Of a stretch of DNA of 64,000 nt, positions 1-12,164 are shown piece after piece. The notes beneath the pieces were generated by a model that was not told where the DNA came from, searched no databases, and saw nothing but the letters and a program-made list of their open reading frames with translations. Each line of letters starts with the position of its first letter. Position 1 is the stretch's first letter. The translations under genes and the position numbers were made by a program. The DNA comes from Epiperipatus broadwayi (Eukaryota > Onychophora > Udeonychophora > Euonychophora > Peripatidae): contig JAQFVV010000027.1 of NCBI GenBank assembly GCA_028023455.1, positions 10,351,845 to 10,415,844 of the forward strand, given 5' to 3'.

Positions 1-986
1 CCCATATTTTTTCATTTATGTGTATATTCCCTTGTTGCTAAAGATCCTGTTGAGCCTTAAACAGTAAATTACTTTCCTTGTTATTATCATAAATTAACTC
101 ACACCCAATATTCTGTTTACTTCTATATATATTTAAACTCTTTTTACTCTCCATATTAGTTCTCCATCTCTCCAACTTCCTATTCTTTATTAATGCATCT
201 ATTCTTTTATTCCATTTCTTGCCACTATAACACTCAACAATTCTCCTAACACAATCATCCCACCTTTTGTATAAGTATAGTAACATAAATTTTTTATCCA
301 AATCTTCCGCATACCATACTACCTTTCTCATCCATGTTGTTGCCTGCTCTTTATTCATAGCCCAATTAAATACTATTTTGGCTATTTCTCTTATTATATA
401 TAAACTGCAATCTACTGAATACTTTCATTTTGCTTTTTGCATCTGTCATATAAAAACTTGACCATCCAATTTCTCCCTGGATTACCTCCTTTGCCATCAT
501 CCACATATCTGCATCTAGTGCATGTCTTCCTAATTCTCTTTATAATTTTTCTAAACACTCTTTTATTAACACATGATGCATCATTACCATATGTTAACCC
601 TGCTACTGCCACTCCCATATAATTCTAATTACATCACATTTATTATATGAAAACACTGTTAATTTCTTTATCAGTCCCTTTCTTTTCTTTACTTCATTTA
701 TCAATTTTTTCTCCCATTCATCCAAGCAATTTCTCAGATTACTTAAGACAATTTCCAAATAGTTATATCTATTTACCACATTTATATCCCCCAATAAATA
801 TTCTACATCTTTTTCACCAGTATTAATCATGATTACTTTTGATTTTTCTTTACTAAATTTAACCCCCATCTCTTTACCCACTCTTGCACATATCTTCAGC
901 ATAACCTCCATATTTTCCCTTCTTTCTGTGCACGAGAAGACAATATCTGCAAATAAAAGACCCGATAATGTATGTACTTCTTTGCC
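1..986 (-). pseudogene. decayed non-LTR retrotransposon (LINE) RT and C-terminal region
   Basis: Three overlapping minus-strand frames (986-603, 618-412, 358-1) read as one broken LINE protein. The first holds the RT active-site neighbourhood, LLFADIVFSCTERRENM, followed by a segment ending in KEKSKVIMIN that is typical after the FADD box. The second (GVAVAGLTYGNDA) and the third (KKWNKRIDAL, RSKQNIGCELIYDNN, LLFKAQ) match in style the post-RT region of invertebrate LINEs, where a C-terminal tail with W/Y and basic residues precedes a Cys-rich knuckle. After a TAG at about position 35 the frame continues (QQGNIHINEKIW) to the left edge, so the element extends outside the window. The catalytic FADD is reduced to FAD-I, so one Asp codon is missing, and there are at least two frameshifts and two stops. 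It cannot be functional. The exact clade (RTE, CR1 or other) is uncertain. Confidence 0.7.
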
Positions 987-1167
987 TCATGTAAATGAGA
1001 CTGTACTAACATCTGGGTTATAATAGATTTTCATTTTTGATTAGAAACTTATTAGATCTATTGATTCTTAAATATAGCTTGGATATCAATACAAAAGTTT
1101 TTTAATTTTCATAGCAGTCTAGTAAAATATAGAGATGTTGAAAGATTGATTAACAATAGTTAAAATA

Positions 1168-1380
1168 AGAATCATAGATCACATGACCCAATTTTCTTAA
1201 GCTTGTAAGATATAAACACTGAACATTGCCAATTGCTCTACAAGCTTTATAATAAATGCTTAGTCAGTGAAAGCATTTAAAATATCCCTTTCAGGAACCC
1301 CCTCCCTATCTCTGTCCATGGTTTCATACTTTGGCACTCCTCAGAGAGGTGCTAGGATATCTTCAGATACTAGGATCTAA
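1168..1380. repeat. half copy of the palindromic element seen at 29101-29420
   Basis: This stretch aligns by eye with the left arm of the palindrome at 29101-29240. Shared blocks include cacatgaccca/cacatgactca, aagcttgtaa, gctctacaagctt, ataaatgc, aaagcatttaaaa, cactccctaacc-like and tggtttcatactttggcactcctcag. It is clearly diverged and lacks the right arm, so it is an old, truncated member of the family. No coding potential. Confidence 0.6.
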
Positions 1381-3574
1381 AAATACCAACCCAAAGCCAG
1401 CATTTATCTAAAAGTTATCTATTGAATGAAAAATCTGAAATTTTCAGACACCTACATATGTTCAAATTATTTCAATTTATTTTTTAAGTGATTAGGGTGT
1501 CACCTGACATTAAACATCAAGAAATAGACTGACACATATATATGTTTAAATAAGATTTGAAAGTATTTTTTAAAAATGCAATGATGTTGACCACTACATG
1601 GTCATTATTTGCAATATCTAGCTAGATTATATAGAACATAAGTTATTCCAATTAAATGGACATGGAATAAACATGAAGGCCAGATAATATTATATGAAAT
1701 TAAATTAACATACTATTTAAACAAATAATAACAATAGTTTATTTATAAATTATCATAATAGCCAGACAAAATATAATGTTCTCTTTTTTAAATATAATTA
1801 TATATCAGAACAATTCATGACAATTTTTTTTATAATTTATTACTGCTTTAATAAGCCATTTCTTTTAACTTTTAGTTTATGTGCACAGTGAAATACAATA
1901 GTAGTTATTTGTAAACTGTCCAAGATTCATTTTGATTAATTTTAAACATTAACTTTCATATACACTGTATACTAGTAATATGGTTGTATAATTAAGCACA
2001 CTTTTCTCAGAGTAATTTCCTGACAGTTAATAATTCCTGGATATAATCCTACTATGGCTGATCCACACAAAAACAATATATTTATTCATCTCATTAGCTT
2101 TATAGTATGGACACACATATACATCTAAAATGCTTAAGTTAATTTTGCTTTAAAAATGCATTATTAATTTTCGTATTTGTAAATGATTAACCTGTTGTTT
2201 AGTTAACAGTACAGTTTATAAATGTTAGTGTAATTCTAAGTATTAGTTTAGTAATATAGATTCCAATCTTTTATAAATCCAATATTTAGCAAATAACTTT
2301 AGATTAGTTGTTTTTCAAGTTATTTTATTTCTATGTGTGAGTTCATAGATAATAATTGTATTTTAACTTCCTAGTTAGAAAACTTAATATCCAAAGTTAA
2401 TTTAATACTTTTATTTAATGTTTTAAAATTCTGGGAATGTTAAAAAAGAAAATGTATTTAAATAAAGTATTCTTTATCATTATAGTAATTTTTATTTTTA
2501 TTAAATAATTTAAAAGTATAATAGTTTATTTCTAAATAATAATTATTTTATAACATTTAATGTAACTTGTTATGTCTATGGAATTTTCCTGATGTGTTCA
2601 ATTAGAGTTATTTTTAAAATCTTTGGCTTAGCAACTTAAGGATTTGACCTATCCTAAAACTAGATCATATAAATTAATTACTTGATTGTCAATCATCCAG
2701 TTAATTATCTAACATGTGGCTTACAGTATTTAAATTTTGACTGTCACACTTTAACTTCACTCTTCAAAACACTTCTTTTCATTTTCACTAATTCTTTATA
2801 ATTCTTTATAATTTTGTTTATAAAGTTATCATGCAGTGTTAAAATAGTTTCATATAACTTAAGTCTCTCTGTCAAGCTTTAAATATCTCCATTCTACACC
2901 ATTAGAAGCTCTGATCAATGCATTAAATTCTGGAAGCAACATAAATTTATACTGATGGTATTATTGCATTGTTAGAACTATAATTAATATTCAGTCTACT
3001 TGTTTAAACATATTTAAATTATATTTGAAAGTGAATTTAAAAATACTGAATGTTATAATTTTATCTAACTTTATATTAATTTTAAAGACATTATTGTGCT
3101 TTATTCTACAATCAGTTATAGTCTATTTTGAAAGCTGAATTTTTTTATTCTTGATAAATGTTCTCATTTCAGCTTAATTTAATTTGTATTCATTGTCAAA
3201 TTAGAACTGTTAGCTGATCTTGAAGGATGTTATAAATTGTAAATCAGCTATTAAATAATAATTATAAATATATGAATATCTTGCCTCATTTTTGAATAAA
3301 ACTAATTAACTATATGTTCACATAGCTTTAAAAATGACCCTCGTAAAAATATTATTATTATGCTATTATTTTAAAATAGATGGAATATTTGTTTCACTGT
3401 TTAAATGTAGCAGAAATAAATATATTCTAGTTATTATTAACTATTTATTATTATAAAATATAAATATTTTCCTGCTATGCAAATATTTTATAAATAGACA
3501 AATGTCATTTTTATGCATTTTTCCTGTGTATAAAGTCTGTGTTATAGAATATTATAATGGATATACTCTATTTT
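1381..3574. other. AT-rich noncoding stretch
   Basis: Extremely AT-rich sequence with many TTTAAA/ATTAT runs. I see no open frame of note, no RNA gene and no recognisable repeat, apart from short local duplications such as attctttataattctttataatt near 2791. Confidence 0.5.
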
Positions 3575-3814
3575 AAACAGGCAAAAAACTCTCCATATGG
3601 TAGTGCCACCTTGTGCTAACCATCCTAAAATCTAGGTGCAGTGCTCTCAGATCCAAGGCTCCTCACTGATCAAGGCTACAAGCCAGAAACTAGTCTGGGT
3701 TTATTGGATGAGTAGGCACTAGATAGGGATTTTATGCACAAGCCTTCTGGCATCCATTAATTACTCTGGTTAGCACAAGGTGGCACAACTATATGGAGAG
3801 TTTTTTGCCTGTTT
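3575..3814. mobile_element. MITE, family A (240 bp, ~48-bp terminal inverted repeats)
   Basis: The ends are a near-perfect inverted repeat. The left end starts aaacaggcaaaaaactctcc and runs through catatggtagtgccaccttgtgctaacca; the right end is its reverse complement and finishes in gagagttttttgcctgttt. The interior (tctaggtgcagtgctctcag, agccagaaactagtctgggt, atgcacaagccttctggcat) recurs at 24471-24680, 24888-25133 and 32740-33025. No coding capacity, so it is non-autonomous. The right flank (gagatggtgatcatgtgatg) is also shared by other copies, so the true element may extend to about 3860. Confidence 0.8.
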
Positions 3815-5475
3815 ACTACCAGTTATATGCTAGCATGAGATGGTGATCATGTGATGTTTAGTGGTTATTTTCTCTCTATTTTAGTAGTATAACAAATAAA
3901 ATTATGCTCAAATAGACTTCATTTTTTTGCTAATAAAATATTTTATGTCTGTAAAAGATAAAATATGACATGAACTGGGATCAATGCTCACTTTAATTTA
4001 TATATTGTTAATAAAGTCTGTTGCATTTAGTAAGTAGGTTATATTGCTTTTGAAAATGTTTTATTACCAAAAAAAAATACAAAATTTTACTTATTTGCTT
4101 GCAAGAATGTTATTCTTTATTTTATAACATATATTATTTATAAAACATTATTGTGCTTATATTAAAAATTTATTTATAGCTCAACATTTTTTTATTACTT
4201 TGCATTATTTTGATAAAGATAGGTTTTCTCTTCATTAATATTCATCTCGTGAGGCTACGAATTATATTTCAAAAATGGAAAAATATTATCATTTATCTAC
4301 ATATTATTTAAAATATCTACAATGATTATTATTATTCGATGTGTTATTTAAAAAATACATGTAATGCTTATTACTATTTATTTTATTGTTTTATTTAAAT
4401 TACTTATCGTCATATTATTAAATGAATACTATCTTATTGTTTTAAATGAATGTTTCAGTACGTCAGTGTCTTAAAATGCTACTTAATTCAGATTTTATTT
4501 GCCTGTTTGTTCATATTTTAATTTTCAATATTGTATGTGTTCTGCAAAATCTTCATTACATCTCAGGACTCTTTATTAGTATCGAAAGTCAAGATTTGAG
4601 ATCTGTTAATTTTAAATTGGCAAAAAGGGTATAAATATTTAGCTTACATGCATCATGCTTATTATTTTTCTATGTATTAATTATGTATGGCTTAATATGT
4701 ATCTCATGTTATGTTGTCAGAATATTAATGTTATATATTTTAGAGCATATCATATTTGTCATTTATGGAATTATTTGGAATGTGAATAAAATATATGAAA
4801 GAATTCATGAAAGCTGATGTATATTTTTATTATTAAATTGTTTTGTTACAAATTTATATACTTTGCTATATTTTTCTATTATTGCCCATAGGATATAGTA
4901 GTGTTGTATTTATTTTAAAGATTGTTTTTTATTATGCCAAAGAGCTTTTCTTATGTCTTAAGTAATACTTGGCAAACAATGCTATATTTTAGGCAATCTC
5001 TCTTTTTGATTATCTATTCTTATATTTTAAGATTAGAAAAAAGATCTTAATTCTTTATTGCTTTCTTGTATATGTGATTATTGTAAGTTTATACTATCAT
5101 TTCATTTTTGCCTTGCTTTTAAATCCCTTGATGTTTATCTGAGTGAGATGTTGTCAAAGTTATGTGACACCAACCATGTATTTATTTTTGCTTATAAAAT
5201 AGAATTATAGTCATGTGTGATGTCAATCACTTGAATGTCATATATGATGCTAACCATGCCTTTGTTTATGCTCTTGATAAGATCGGAGTAGATTTGATTT
5301 AGTGATCTGCACAGCTTGCATATCCAATGCATTTTTAAAACCTGATAAAATATTTTATTCTTAAATTTTAATTATTCATGTGACCCTAAATTCATGATGT
5401 TCCAAGAATGCTAAGATTTTTCTTTAAGTAGAATTATTAAATTTCCTACAGGGATTTACGTAACTGAAAGTGAGA
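3815..5475. other. AT-rich noncoding stretch
   Basis: Apart from the shared flank of the MITE (to about 3860), this is low-complexity AT-rich DNA. A 62-codon open frame at 4446-4634 is of the length expected by chance and shows no family motif. Confidence 0.45.
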
Positions 5476-5616
5476 TTAATAAAAGTACCAAACTCTCCAT
5501 ACAGTAATGCCACCAAGTGCAAGCCTTCATAATCAATGGATCATTGATTAATCATTGAACCAAGAAAACTTGCACTCGGTGGCACTACTATATGGAGAGT
5601 TTGGTACTCTTATTAA
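5476..5616. mobile_element. short MITE, family A variant (141 bp)
   Basis: Terminal inverted repeats ttaataaaagtaccaaactc / gagtttggtactcttattaa enclose the family A subterminal blocks ctccatacagtaatgccacc and ggtggcactactatatggag, with only a short centre (aatcaatggatcattgatta, itself palindromic). Downstream, gcatataaaatggtgatcatgtaat repeats the outer flank seen beside other family A copies. It looks like an internally deleted derivative with substituted termini. Confidence 0.75.
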
Positions 5617-7826
5617 CAGCATATGTAAGCATATAAAATGGTGATCATGTAATAAGATTATTCAAATGTGAGAACTTTATGAATTCATAGGAAATCATAT
5701 TAAGATTTTTTTATTTTTTTATTTACTATTAGTTCTCATTAATGCCAATAAGTATTGTTTTTATTATTAATCTTGAATTTGTATTCCTCTAATCATTATA
5801 TGCATTCTCAGAAAATTCACAAAATTTACACATATATTTTATTTTATCATTATAAAATAAGAGTATAAGAGTTCAAGAAGAATAAGATAAAAGTCACTTT
5901 ATTAAATTATATATTGCTGATGTTAAGATAACATACATGAATAAGATATCTTGAATTAACAATACAAGACTTTATTTCATTTTAGTATGAGATTAGAAGA
6001 GAATCCGTTTGTGTGATATATCATAATACCATGAATGTAATCCTACATTTCTATAATTATTTTAACATAAGAGTTTTCATGATTGACTTTTAAAATAATT
6101 ATTATTTGATGTACTGAAATATCATCTTAAAAATAAGGTGGTATCTTATTATTGTTGTTGTCACTAAGATCACATTCATTGTTGGTATAAAAACCTTAGA
6201 AGAAGAAGATTGCATTGGATTATTAAAGAATTTATTATAGCAAAATCCCTGAGATATGAATTATTTCAGAAAGAATTGTTTTGCTTGAGATCTGAATTAT
6301 TTTAGAAATGATTATGGGATTTAATTGATTTATGAAATTTGCCTGTAAGATTCAATTTGCTGAAAGAAAATTTATTTGATTAAGAACATTTTGGGGGAAA
6401 AAACCTAACTTTGTATAATTCTACTGCATAAGATTAAAAGTTGTTTTAGAGAGAGAATATTAGAACTCTCCTCTTGATTGCATATCTTTGTTTATCTTTT
6501 GATTGTTTATTTTAAAATAGCATAAGAGCTAGCTTCAGCCTTTACTATTCTTATTATCAGATAGCCTAACCCTGAACTTATTATTGCTACTATTAGCTTA
6601 ACCCTTTGCTGATGAGATTATTATGACGGATTAACCGTCTCTTACCCTCACTTTATAGGTTATAATATATATACTTTATTGTGCTAAACCATTTATTATT
6701 TTATATTACTTCCCAATGTTTTGATAAAATAACATTCTCCATTGTCAAGACAAGTTTTTAAAGAAATACTATTAGGTTTCAAGCAGTGTTGAGATTGAGT
6801 GTGAAGTAAAGAATAAATTGAGTGTGAAGTAGATGAGTATTCAGAATACATGGATTAACAAAATGTTTATTTTTTTCAGTCTCACCATTGATTGAATTCA
6901 AGCTTGTATTAGAAAAAATAAATAAATAAATGGTCTCCACATTGTGCTTTATCAGATTTAGTTAACCCACTGAGACTTTTTAATATTTCAATAGACTTCC
7001 ACATGGTTCTCAAATCATATTTTTCCAAATTAGCAAATATTTTAGCATTATTAAAATCTGGTTTGTGACTAATTTTTAAAAAAATTAGAAGTAAAAGCTA
7101 ATGTATTTAACTTCTAATTGAAGGCATTTTTATATTCCTCAAATCTCACATTAATTTATCTATTGGATTGACTTACATAGATTTTGATCACTGGGAAGAT
7201 GAAATTTCATAATCACTCTCACATTCCAAATGTACTCTGTTTTTAGGTTTATGAAAAAGTTCACCAATATTTTGCTAGTAGAAAAAGTAGTCTTTATGTT
7301 AAAATTAAATAGTCTTCTATTGATCTTATTACCACTCTATAACTAGTTATCATTTTTACCCTGTTTTTTCTTTCTAGTATCAATGATATGTAAGATTTTA
7401 TATGTGATGTTTTTGTTGTAACTATTAGAAAGTAGAATATTTTTATTAATTCTACTTCTTGAATAAGATGATCTTTATCAGACAAATTACAAGCTCTACA
7501 GAAAATATTTGAGCAGGATGATGATGAGAATTAAAATTAAGAAATCTTTTTGTATAGGTGGATATTCTGAAAACTGATATGAGTCTTGTGGAGACTATTT
7601 ATTTTATCTCTTTCTTCTAATATAAACTTGAAATCAATTAATGGTGAAACTGAAGAAAATAAACATTTTGTTAACCCTTGTATTCTGAATATTCAACTAC
7701 TTCATGCTCAATCTTATTCTTTATCTCACACTCGATCTCATTACTATTTGAGATCTAATATAATATTGACATCATTTATGTTCTTTATTAATTTTACTTC
7801 ATTGAGTGGTTTGAAGTCTCTGTAGC
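5617..7826. other. AT-rich noncoding stretch
   Basis: No gene, RNA or clear repeat identified. Small open frames at 7294-7485 and 7586-7825 are AT-driven and lack recognisable motifs. The only oddity is a slightly GC-richer patch near 6570-6650 (tattatgacggattaaccgtctcttaccc). Confidence 0.4.
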
Positions 7827-8176
7827 ATGGAGAGATGCATGTTGGGAGTAACAAGAAGAGATCGGAAATGCAATATATGGGTAAGAGAACAAACAGGTGT
7901 CACTGACCTCATTGAAAAAATTAAAAGACTAAAGTGCAGTTGGGCTGAACATATTGCTAGAAGAGATGATAGTAGATGGACAATTGAAATTTTAAACTGG
8001 ATTCCAAGAGATTGTAAAAGACCCAGAAAGAGACCACATGTGAGATGGATAGATGAAATAAGAAAGTGTGCAGGAGTGATGTGGAGAAGAGTAGCTAAAG
8101 ATCGGAAAAGATGGATTAAACTTGGAGACCTTCATCCTGCAGTGGATTGATAATGTTTGTTGATGATGATGATGAT
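7827..8176 (+). pseudogene. 5'-truncated LINE 3' end (same family as 43490-46796)
   Basis: The open frame 7827-8150 corresponds to the last ~105 codons of the LINE at 46440-46774. It shares MERCMLGVTRRDRK, WVREQTGVTDLIEKIKRL, RWTIEILNWIPRDCKRP and the WRR..KDR.RWIKLG tail, with only scattered substitutions. Nucleotide homology starts abruptly at catggagagatg, as expected for incomplete target-primed reverse transcription, and continues to the 3' terminal (TGA)n run at about 8160-8176. A one-base deletion just before the end (cttggagaccttc versus cttggagagaccttc) changes the last residues. Nonfunctional fragment. Confidence 0.85.
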
Positions 8177-8270
8177 TACTTTTACAATGCTTTTTACAAC
8201 CCACTGTTGACTGTTTCGATTGTCTCAGTAAAAAAGCATTGTAAAAGTAATAAAGAACATAAATTATATT
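8176..8270. mobile_element. small hairpin MITE, family E, next to the LINE 3' tail
   Basis: attacttttacaatgctttt and its reverse complement (aaaaagcattgtaaaagtaa) flank a ~45-bp loop containing gactgtttcgattgtctcag. The right end continues taataaagaacataa, matching the ends of the 18165-18365 element and 47205-47272. The left end lacks the ctttatt part, so it is 5' trimmed where it meets the LINE's TGA repeat. Confidence 0.65.
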
Positions 8271-9330
8271 AATATTATATGGATCTGCAATGCAATAAGA
8301 AAGGTAAATTTATCTGAGATCTAGCGGTTTTTCTTTAAAAACTTTACCATGATAATGGAAAATGTTATTACATCTAAATGTTGGGAAGTAATACAAAATA
8401 ATATATTATTTAACCCCCCCCCCCCAATACTTTATTTACATCATATAACTATTAAAACATTAAATATATATACATATTTACTGGAATTATTACAGTTTAT
8501 GAGGTTGATGATGATTAAATGGAAAATATATATCATCTAAATATAAATTTCATGATTATAGCCCAAGTTTATCAATATCAGTTCTATACAAAATTATTAG
8601 TTTAATATTTAAAGATATTAAATTGATTATTACTGTTTTAAGCACATGAACTTACGATTAAACAATTTTAATTTAAATTGCAAAATAAAATTTTTATTTT
8701 GTTTACAAACTTTTAATATTTATTTATTTATTTTTTCTTTTAAGTGAATTAGTAGATTTTGTACCAGTTAATTTAATATGAGTTCCACATCAATTGTAAA
8801 AAAAATTTTAAGTAATATTTATTTATTTTATTAATAATGATATAATTGCAAAGTCAATATAGTTGTAATTTTTAAAAATTAATTATTTCACAAAACAAAA
8901 ACAAAAACAAATTTTAGTATGACTTTTTTTTACTGATCTTTTTTCTTTGTATTAATAAAATAAAAAGAGTAAACATAATAAATAGATTAAAATGATTCTT
9001 ATTTAGAGCAAAAGTTTGTGGCTATTTGTATAATAAAATAATCTTAATGGAACAAAAAAAAAAGCTCAAGGAAAATCAATTTATTGAACTAAAAGAAGAG
9101 TTTCCATAGGCAAAAAAAAAAAAAATCAATACTGAAAAAAACAAAGTAAGAAATATATATATATTAACTTATAAAAATAATCTTATTAACAAAACAAAAA
9201 TTGATTTCAAACAAATATAATATTTTGTTTAAATGCCAAATGTAAACAAATCAAAATGTAGTTCAATATATTGAGTGCATAAGTACATGTGTAAATTATA
9301 TATAATAGAACAGGAAATAATTATAAAGCA
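8271..9330. other. AT-rich noncoding stretch
   Basis: AT-rich DNA with homopolymer runs, including a C10 tract at about 8413, A-rich tracts at 8886-8912 and A runs at 9053-9062 and 9110-9124. No gene or structured repeat recognised. Confidence 0.4.
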
Positions 9331-9331
9331 G

Positions 9332-9402
9332 TGGCCTTGTGGTACAGTGGTAAGTGCAATTGCCTTGCCCGTAGGTTAGACGTGAATTGGTGTAAAATTT
9401 GT
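9332..9402 (+). repeat. tRNA-like SINE head or tRNA pseudogene
   Basis: gtggccttgtggtacagtgg followed by taagtgcaattgccttgcccgtaggttagacgtgaattgg resembles the 5' half of a tRNA. TGGTACAGTGG is a good pol III A-box and D-arm match, and ATTGCCTTGCC sits where an anticodon arm would be. The T-arm (ggttagacgtgaattgg) is disrupted relative to GGTTCGAATCC, so it is not a functional tRNA gene. A tRNA-derived SINE head or a dead tRNA copy is the likely explanation. Confidence 0.4.
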
Positions 9403-9764
9403 TAAACTATCTGTAACTTTTCAAGCAATCTTAGAATCATTATTTCAGGTGGCTAGTCTACACTAAATCCATATGGTCGTATAGTTAGCAGTCAATTCAT
9501 GGTATTTAGGTAAAGTTATTTTCTTCAGTAGTTCTTTACTACTGTTATTGGGACTTTATAAAGACCATTTTTACTAATATTTACATCATAAAGTTACCAA
9601 TTCTTCTATTTACATCCATTGAAAAGGTTATGCAAAATATTTGAATATAGGACTATGGATTCAGAATATCCCAGTATATTTATTGGCTGTTTTTGATAAT
9701 CTTTTACAATTCAATAGCAAATACAAGCATTTTTAATTTACATCCAAATTATGCATATGGTCTT

Positions 9765-10110
9765 ACAGTTGAATATTGTAGAAGCAACTACTCTTCTCAT
9801 GTGTATAATTATTGATTGCATTCTCCTGTCCATGATTATTTTAAAACGATAGATGGTATGCTTAGAGCTTATTATTTAAATAAACCATCGATTATTGACG
9901 GTGCATAAATTAGGGTTTGAACTTATTATAAATCCATTATTTAATTGACATATTATTTGCACAAATTCAGCTTATATATCACAGGGAAGAGAAAGTTTAT
10001 CATTTTTAATTACCTGGAACATTAAATTTTATTAATTTATATAGATGTAATAATTAATAATATGGCAATTTATATATCTATAAAATTGTGGAAGTGACAC
10101 ATTCTTCTAT
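9765..10110. repeat. dispersed AT-rich repeat, family D
   Basis: Shares ordered blocks with 13460-13680 (same strand) and, reverse-complemented, with 13700-13870 and 13950-14070: aaattagggtttgaact, catattatttgcacaaattc, agatgtaataattaataata, ttgtggaag and agaagcaactactcttc. The repeats are diverged and carry no coding frame. The class is unknown; it could be a SINE, a MITE or a LINE tail. Confidence 0.5.
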
Positions 10111-10250
10111 CAATAATTGTTTAAAAACTTTAAGTAATCCACCTACACCTAGAGCTTATTCTTTCAATCCATTGGGTTGAAAAATATTCCTATCTATTTT
10201 GAATGGGATTTAGTGAATCTTATATAATTTTAAATCTTCTCATTCGATAA

Positions 10251-10442
10251 ATTCAATTTATAAAACAAAATAAGCGTATGTCACGCTTGAATGTGAAGCT
10301 ATAATAAGATACAGTAATTAAATACGCTAAGCGCTTTCGAGGTCCTTTACCTCATATTCATAGCGAAGCTGTGAGCTGCGAAAATAAAAAATGGGGCGGG
10401 AGAAGTTGTATGCAAAGCATATGCAAATAGACTAAATAGTCC
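10251..10442. repeat. inverted terminal repeat of the Penelope-like element, left copy
   Basis: Positions 10251-10314 are a perfect 64-bp inverted match to 12463-12526 (attcaatttataaaacaaaa ... ataataagatacag). Similarity continues with indels (aagcgcttt, tttacct, atgggg) to caaatagactaaatagtcc at 10424-10442, matched by 12378-12395. It is the 3' untranslated end of the PLE, lying just downstream of the endonuclease stop codon. Confidence 0.85.
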
Positions 10443-10765
10443 AGCATTTAGAAATGTTGAAGCATGTGTCGCGTCTATTGATTGAGTTGTTATTGTTGTT
10501 GATGTAGTACGCTTCTCTGATCTTCTGCTTAATGTCGTTTTTCTCGATACAAACTATTTTAGGGTGGGAAGGTTCAAATAAATGTCCAGTTTTCTTGGAG
10601 TGTTCCAAGAACGTAGATGAGTTATCGTTGTTTTTCATAGCTCTATTATATGTGTATCTGTGTTGTGCTGTCCAGATGGTTGTGCCTGCCTTGGTTTCTC
10701 CAAAATAAATGGCGCGGCAACCGGGTTTGGGCAAGTGTGTTAAACGACAGGGGGGTCTGGAAGGT
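10432..10765 (-). pseudogene. GIY-YIG endonuclease domain of a Penelope-like element
   Basis: The minus-strand frame reads RPPCRLTHLPKPGCRAIYFG, then ETKAG, an AQHRYTYNRAM helix, HSKKTGHLFEPSHPKIV and REAYYINNN. This fits the GIY-YIG nuclease fused to the C-terminus of Penelope-type reverse transcriptases. The GIY motif appears as AIY and YIG as YFG, followed by the basic helix, the tGH segment, the catalytic Glu in REAYYI and the terminal Asn/Arg block (INRRD). Two Cys upstream (C..11..C) may be what is left of the Zn-finger-like linker. The frame ends at a stop just before the inverted repeat. Upstream RT homology (11137-11420) is frame-broken, so the whole protein is dead. In PLEs this domain nicks target DNA to prime reverse transcription. 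Confidence 0.75.
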
Positions 10766-12160
10766 TCTAATTTGTCCTTGGAGTTATTGATGAGCGGTTA
10801 GTGCAAGGGGGTGTATGAAAGTGTTTTAAATTTATTGTAAATTTGATTAGTTGGTGTGAGATTTTATGTATGTGGGGAAGAGTGATATATGGAAGATTAA
10901 TATTGTTTTTATTAATGGTGATTTTTGTATGAAACGCTTGATTTTGTTGTTGATAGTGTGGAGTTTATAGCCTGCCTGTAGTAGGTCTTTAGTATAGAGG
11001 TGTATGTTGTTCTTTGATCTTTCAAATTTGATTTTTCTGTGTAGGAATTTTAGTCCTGCTAATTTGTGGGAGTTAGGAGTAGAATGTGGTGAAGCCTCTG
11101 ATTTCAAAGCTTTATAATCATTGAATAATTTATACATGGTTCCTCGGTTAACTTAAGATCCAGGTAATTTAGGCTTTGGGTTTAGTGTGGAATAATGGTT
11201 AGTTAGTTGTTAGTTTTGATAATATTGTTTGTGGTGTGTTGATTGGCTAGAATAAGTATGTCATAGACGTGTATAAAATGTGGGGGTTATCAGCTTGTAT
11301 TTAGGCACATAATTTTTCGTAGTAATTAAGAAAAGTAGTGTGATTCCGCTGAGAGGGAGACCAGTTTCATATTGTACCAAGTGTGCAAATGTTGTGTATA
11401 TGTTTCTTAAAAGTAATGTGAAATTAATCTAGTGAATTGTATTGGTGAGTTCTTGTTGGTAATGTAATAGATTGTTTTGTCTACGATCCATAACTCTTTG
11501 ACGTCAAGGGGTATAGGAAGTTGTTACAGACGTGGTTTTATTGATTTTCTCTACAACCTAAAGGATGAATTAAAAAAATTTCCAAAGCCCAGGTGTGATA
11601 ATAGTTGATTAACATGTTGGTTTGAAATAAGGCCCCCAAAATATAGAGAGTGGTTACCTGGTTGTGGAGTTTAATGTTGGCAAACACTCTAGGAGTTTGG
11701 TGGAGGAAGGATAAACTCGGTAGTATTCAGCAGTAGAAATGCTTTATTTTTATAAGGGGAGAATGTGCAATAAATTTATCTCGGTTAAGCTTATTGTTGA
11801 ATTGTGTGACAGGAGTGAGTTGTAGATTAGTGATTTGTTCTTTTATTTTATGCTTATAGTCATGAGTTTAAGACACGATCTATTACCCTTATCTTCTTTA
11901 AGGAAATTAAATTATTATTATCAATGAACTTTTCGTAATTTTAATTCGTTACTCCTATGATTTTTTTTAGTGTTTTTGGAGTAGTTTAATATATTTGTTA
12001 TGTACTCTCTATTGATTAAATTTTAATTATTCTCATTCCTCCTACAAATCTATCAAGAACTCTTCCCACTCTTCAAGGGGGTTATCCATCTTTTTAAATT
12101 AAATTTTTGAAATTAATAATTTTATTTTTTTTATATTTTATTATATTTAAAATATTTATT
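10766..12160 (-). pseudogene. Penelope-like reverse transcriptase, decayed
   Basis: Several minus-strand pieces spell PLE RT motifs in order: YTTFAHLVQYETGLPLSGI at about 11342-11400 (the GxPxSGxLA-type motif), then KNYVPKYKLITPTFYTR, then after a frameshift HFIHVYDILIL at about 11246-11280 (the YVDDI catalytic box, one residue short), and LNYLDLKL at about 11149-11172 (the conserved FLDL box). Positions 11137-10847 form a 96-codon open frame for the RT C-terminal part, ending before the endonuclease. Stops and frameshifts are frequent, so it is inactive. Upstream of about 11420 I cannot follow the protein, and the 5' part may be missing. Confidence 0.7.
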
Positions 12161-12164
12161 TTTT

